A stretch of DNA of 64,000 nt from Gonatopus flavifemur. Lineage: Eukaryota > Arthropoda > Insecta > Hymenoptera > Dryinidae. Both the position numbers and the translations under genes were made by a program. Location: positions 40,540,001 through 40,604,000 of the forward strand of contig JAFFJZ010000001.1 of the NCBI GenBank assembly GCA_018340375.1, given 5' to 3'. Positions 60,119 to 64,000 of this stretch are shown here, piece by piece (position 1 is the stretch's first letter; each line of letters begins with the position of its first letter). Below the pieces are notes generated by a model. It saw only the letters and a list, made by a program, of their open reading frames with translations. It did not search any database and was not told the DNA's origin.

Positions 60119-60783
60119 CCCATGTAACAACATTATCAGAATTATATATAATTTATACATAATTATATTGGGTGTTTCAGAATTCATCATTTGGATTTTT
60201 GTGGTGTATTCTGTAGCCAAAATGCAATGATTTCCCGTTTGAAAAAATTTTTTGGAAGCTTACTTTTTCAGCTATGAGCATTTTTAGATTTTTTTCAAAT
60301 TCAGCATTGTGTTCTACACTCTTGACTCTAAAATCATTCTCTAAGTTGGGCAACGCTGGATCTCTGGGAGAAAATTTAATTATCCTATCATTCTTTGTTT
60401 CGGACCTACAGCGATTTGAAATTTTTTGGCTTTTAGCCAATCAGAATCCAGCAACTTTGAATTACTATAGTTCCGAAATAAAGAACGATGGGATAATTGA
60501 ATTTTTTCCCAGAGATCCGGCATTTCCCAACTTGGAGAATGATTTTAGAGTCAAGAATGTAGAACACAATACTGAATTTGAAAAAAAATCTAAAAATGAT
60601 CATAGCTGAAAAATTAAGCCTTCAAAAAATTGTTTTAAACGGGAAATTATTGTATTTTGGCTGCAGAATACACCACAGAAATCCGAATGATGAATTCTGA
60701 AACAACCGGTATAGAACTTATAGATATAATATATTGAATTGTATATAAATTATATATAAATTTTGAAAATTTTTTCACATGGG
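60119..60783. mobile_element. CCCATG...CATGGG element, TATATAAATT core, TT duplication, interrupted
   Basis: Ends are CCCATGTAACAACATTATC and GAAAATTTTTTCACATGGG, with TT on both sides. The ATATAAATT core is split at ATAATTATA by a foldback element at 60168-60709. Confidence 0.75.
60168..60709. mobile_element. 542-bp foldback element, TA duplication, nested
   Basis: Arms of about 220 bp begin TTGGGTGTTTCAGAATTC and, inverted, CCGGTTGTTTCAGAATTC. TA flanks both ends (60166-60167, 60710-60711). The arms include AACGCTGGATCTCTGGGA and ACTCTAAAATCATTCTC. The centre has AATCAGAATCCAGCAAC. Confidence 0.8.
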
Positions 60784-61288
60784 TTGCTTCAAAAAGCACA
60801 ATGCAATCCATAAAATATTTTGATTTTGGATTCGTAAATGTTCAAAAAATACAAACCATATGATTTGAAAATCTCTGCAAATATTTATAACGGTACATAT
60901 CAAAACGTGTATATAATTTGATGCTTCTTACGATAGATATTTATCCTTTTATAACAGGAAACGTGATAACATATTTTATGAATTTTCCTCCCTGTCACGT
61001 ATAAAGTAACGATGATACTCTCTTACACGTGACAGAAATTTCATTAGCAGTGAGGAATAGTTGCATGGCAAGAATACAATGTTGAATATTTTTCTCTTAT
61101 ACGGTAAACTTTCGATAAATAGCGTTTCAACTCTATCCGGATTCGTGAGCGGTGCCGTTACTTGGACGGATGAAATCATGAATCCAAACATATTTGTGGG
61201 AAAATAAAGATTGAAAAAAATGAAGGAAGAAGACAAATCTATCGTTATTCAATTAGCATTTCGTGTCTTGCAATACCTTATGGGCAAA
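60784..61288. other. AT-rich sequence, nothing recognised
   Basis: No gene or element ends supported. Confidence 0.4.
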
Positions 61289-62112
61289 CACGGAGGAATT
61301 TTGCTGAATATGTTTTGCTGGAGCAGCAAATTTTTTGCTATGACAGCAATTTATTTGCCACAACAGCAGCTATGACAGCGATTTTTCAGCTGTGAAAGCA
61401 AAAAATGTTCTGTATATAATACTAAAAATTTGGCTAGTCTAGCGAAAAATTTGCTACTTTAGCTAATGACGTTGATCTCACAGTAATGCAATTAGCTGTG
61501 GCAGCGGATTTTTAGCTAGGTTAGCAAAAAGATTTGCTGTTCTATACTGGGTAATTCGAAACTGTCGTACACTTTTGTAAGAGTAGATTCTTGATGAAAT
61601 TCTGAAACGATTTTGATTCGGAATATTCTGAGCTGATCCTTGAGATCCGGAGATATGAGCATTTTTTGAGTTTTTGAAAAATCCAAATATTTTCGAAGGA
61701 TCATATCTTTGACATTTGAATCCGAAATCATTCTCTGAGGCAGATCAAAGGGTATTCCTGGAAAAAAAATAAAACCAATTTAGTTTCCTTCGTTGTGGAA
61801 TTATAGCGATTTAAATTTGTTGAATTCTGATTGGCTGGAATGCGAACAATTCACAACCGCTATAACTCTACAACGGAAAAGGCTGGATTGGTTTCATTTT
61901 GTTCCAGAAATACCCTGTGATATGCCTTAGAGAATGATATTGGATTCAAATGTCAGAGATATGGTCCTTCCGAGATATTTGGTCTTTTTAAATAATCAAA
62001 AATCGTCTCAGAGTTTCATCAAGAATCTGCTTTCAAAAAATTGTACGGGAATTCCGAATTACCCAGTATGTAATAGCTCGATTTGCTGCGTCAGCAAATT
62101 TTTTTCTCCGTG
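61289..62112. mobile_element. CAC...GTG element, core word TTTGCTG, AA duplication, interrupted
   Basis: Ends are CACGGAGGAATTTTGCTG and CAGCAAATTTTTTTCTCCGTG-like sequence, flanked by AA on both sides. TTTGCTG words stop at GATTTGCTGTTC and resume at TGTAATAGCTCGATTTGCTG after the foldback at 61547-62066. Confidence 0.75.
61547..62066. mobile_element. 520-bp foldback element, TA duplication, nested
   Basis: Arms of about 220 bp begin CTGGGTAATTCGAAACT and, inverted, CTGGGTAATTCGGAATT. TA flanks both ends (61545-61546, 62067-62068). The centre (TATAGCGATTTAAATTTGTT, TCTGATTGGCTGGAA) resembles that of 60168-60709, so the two are related. Confidence 0.8.
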
Positions 62113-62320
62113 AAAGTTCAACAACTTGGTGCATGGTCGCATGCACTTTCAGTATATTATGCCTGATTGTGGACACATTAGATTCGGATGAAATTGTCTT
62201 TTATTTTATATTACTGAAATGATTTGAATCCACTAATTCCAAGAATTGATGTAATATTAAAGATCCCCTCAATACAATCAATCCGTTAATTTCCCTCCCA
62301 TCCAGAACCTTGTTCACTTA

Positions 62321-62858
62321 CACGGAAAAAACTGAAATTCGCTGTACACCGAGAAAACTGTTTGGTTAAAACAACAAAACATTTTGGTTGATATGTGAAC
62401 AACAGAAAACTTTTGTTCCTTCAACCAAATTTTTGTGCTTTCAACAAAATTATTTTGTTCCTAAATGTGTTAACAAAATGATTTTGTGTCTAATATCAAA
62501 TGTTTTGTTGCAACAACAAAAATTCGGTTAGCATAACTACAGTTTTTGGTTGTTCACATTTCAACAAAACTTTTTTTTCGGTGTAAGAGTGAAATCTGGT
62601 TTTCCTCAGTCTCAAACTATTCGCTATCACAGCAATCTTGTTAGCTACAACAGCGATTTTTCCGCTGTGGCAGCATGAAATGGTTGATCCTGCACCAAAT
62701 CTCCGTATTCTATATGAAATAGCAAACAAATTTTTCTGGAGAAGTCAACATTGTTTGCTGTTACAGCTGAAAAGTTGCTGTCATAGCTAGCAAGATTGCT
62801 GTGATAGCAAACAGGTTGCTGTCACAGCAAGAATTGACTCTCCAGCAAAAGGTACCCA
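62321..62858. mobile_element. TTTGCTG-core element, right end missing, interrupted
   Basis: It starts CACGGAAAAAACTGAAATTC after TA. It is split by the element at 62347-62583, then continues with TTGCTGTCATAGC and GGTTGCTGTCACAGC words up to AGCAAAAGGTACCC. The copy at 19508 continues from that point to its own end, but here another element begins instead. Confidence 0.55.
62347..62583. mobile_element. CAC...GTG element, core word TTTTGTTG, TA duplication, nested
   Basis: Ends are CACCGAGAAAACTGTTTGG and ACAAAACTTTTTTTTCGGTG, with TA on both sides (62345-62346, 62584-62585). The interior is CAACAAAA/TTTTGTTG words. Confidence 0.8.
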
Positions 62859-63679
62859 CACGGAGAAAAATGATGGTTTCAATATTACTACATTTTGTAA
62901 AAAAGTAGTGCTATAAGTTAAATAGTATAATATTCACAACTGAATGTAGTAAAAGTTCATGCATAATGATCAAGGAGTAACAGGAGGGGACATAACGGTG
63001 GAAGGGGTAGAAATTATTGAAACGGAATTCACACCCTCAAGACCAATTTTCTTATGGCTTCGATCAACAGGAGTTCTGTTTCCAAAAGTAAAATTCACTT
63101 ACTACTTCTAGAACTGTGCTCTCATTGATTGGCTCTCTATCAGAAATTAGATCTTGAGGGTGTGAGTTTCCGTTTCATCCCCACACCGCTATGTCCCCCC
63201 TGGTAGTCTTTGATAATAATTTGCATCCCAAGTAGAATAAGGACACGGATGGTGCTTAAATCGAGAGTCTACTGTACATTCAGTTGAGAAAATTATACTA
63301 TTTCACTTATAGCATTACTTTAGTACAAACCTCTGCTTCAAAAATCCGATTTAAACATATTCACTCGTCAATCAGTTTGAATCAGATTTTTAGCCGAGAA
63401 TTTTCCTATTTGTTCTCATTTAAATATAATCGGTTTGAATAGGGGATTTCTACTTAATAAGATATAATCAGTAAATTCGAATGTACATGATCCGAATTTC
63501 CTGATCATATCGCAGTGAGTAAAAATTTCCCATTCAAACCGATTAGATTTCAATAAGATCAAATAGGAAAATTCCTGGACAAAAATCTGATTCACACTGA
63601 TTGACTATAGTTAATAGGTTTGAATCGGATCTTTTAAGTAGGGAATGTAGTAACATTTGAAACATCATTTTTCTCCGTG
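62859..63679. mobile_element. CAC...GTG element of 821 bp with inner palindromes
   Basis: Ends are CACGGAGAAAAATGATGG and ACATCATTTTTCTCCGTG; about 40 bp of each end are inverted copies (with ATTACTACATT). Flanks are CA and TA. Further inverted pairs lie inside at 62905-62955/63270-63320, 62970-63045/63160-63225 and 63368-63445/63525-63600. Confidence 0.65.
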
Positions 63680-63681
63680 TA

Positions 63682-64000
63682 AATTTCGAATCATCATTTG
63701 TGAATGAGGAAACACTCGGAAGTGAAAGACAGGAAAAACACAGAACACGTATCATTAGAAATTCTGTACCAATCGTTTAATTGAATTTTGGGTTGGAATT
63801 GCTGCTCGCGGAAATGAGTCACTCCCGTGTATCATTGAGTAGATCAATTACTCCTCAAGATTTCAATGTTCTAATATTAACATTATGATAACGCTTCGTT
63901 TCCTGGAGATAGTATCTTATCAAATCTCAATTTTAGTATCAACACAGTATAAGAAATCGCATATTCCAGTTAAAAGGCGGAATGGATATAAATGCAAAGA
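63682..64000. other. AT-rich sequence to the window edge
   Basis: Nothing recognised. Confidence 0.4.

Noticed and set aside
60274..60609. 111-codon frame on the plus strand, and its reverse at 60177-60440
   Set aside because: Both come from the two arms of one foldback element, so the encoded peptides are mirror products of the inverted repeat.

Overview
The window looks like a piece of an insect nuclear genome. It is AT-rich (about two thirds A+T by eye), has short GT-AG introns, a mariner element, and one protein-coding gene of arthropod type. A parasitoid-wasp-like hymenopteran is my best guess, but no species marker is visible.

Only one gene is certain. The minus strand at 1853-4719 carries the last five coding exons of a PDZ scaffold protein. 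It resembles Drosophila big bang and vertebrate PDZD2/IL16. All four introns are GT-AG, reading frame is kept across every junction, and the protein ends in one canonical class I PDZ domain. The first visible exon begins in mid-protein, so the 5' part lies further right: either beyond the window, or in small exons that I could not find in the remaining 59 kb. Everything right of 4720 is therefore intron or intergenic DNA. A few non-repetitive blocks (15.7-16.1, 18.8-19.2, 26.6-28.1, 45.9-46.1, 47.6-47.7 and 57.2-58.1 kb) may be regulatory or 5' exons.

The rest is dominated by transposon debris. (1) A 1.27-kb mariner at 29644-30916 has a nearly complete D,D34D transposase broken by one frameshift. 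(2) A 0.69-kb deletion derivative of a DD41D Tc1/mariner-like element lies at 37636-38327. (3) There is a large population of non-autonomous elements with CAC...GTG (or CCC...GGG) ends and 2-bp target-site duplications. Their interiors differ completely from type to type. Each interior is built from one short self-complementary word repeated irregularly in both orientations (TTTGCTG, TAGCT, AAGAAAATATT, TTTTGTTG, GGGCCCA, GGAAAATTCC, TATATAAATT and others). (4) Several large foldback (inverted-repeat) elements are present, with arms of 70-300 bp. (5) A 6 x 67-bp minisatellite lies at 38940-39342.

Many of these elements are nested, and the 2-bp duplications let the insertion order be read directly. 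I see no autonomous transposase for the CAC...GTG population in the window. Its ends, 2-bp duplications and bidirectional internal word arrays suggest a relation to the CACTA-Mirage-Chapaev group. That is inference, and this population is the most promising under-described system here. I found no rRNA, CRISPR array, intact tRNA or viral gene.
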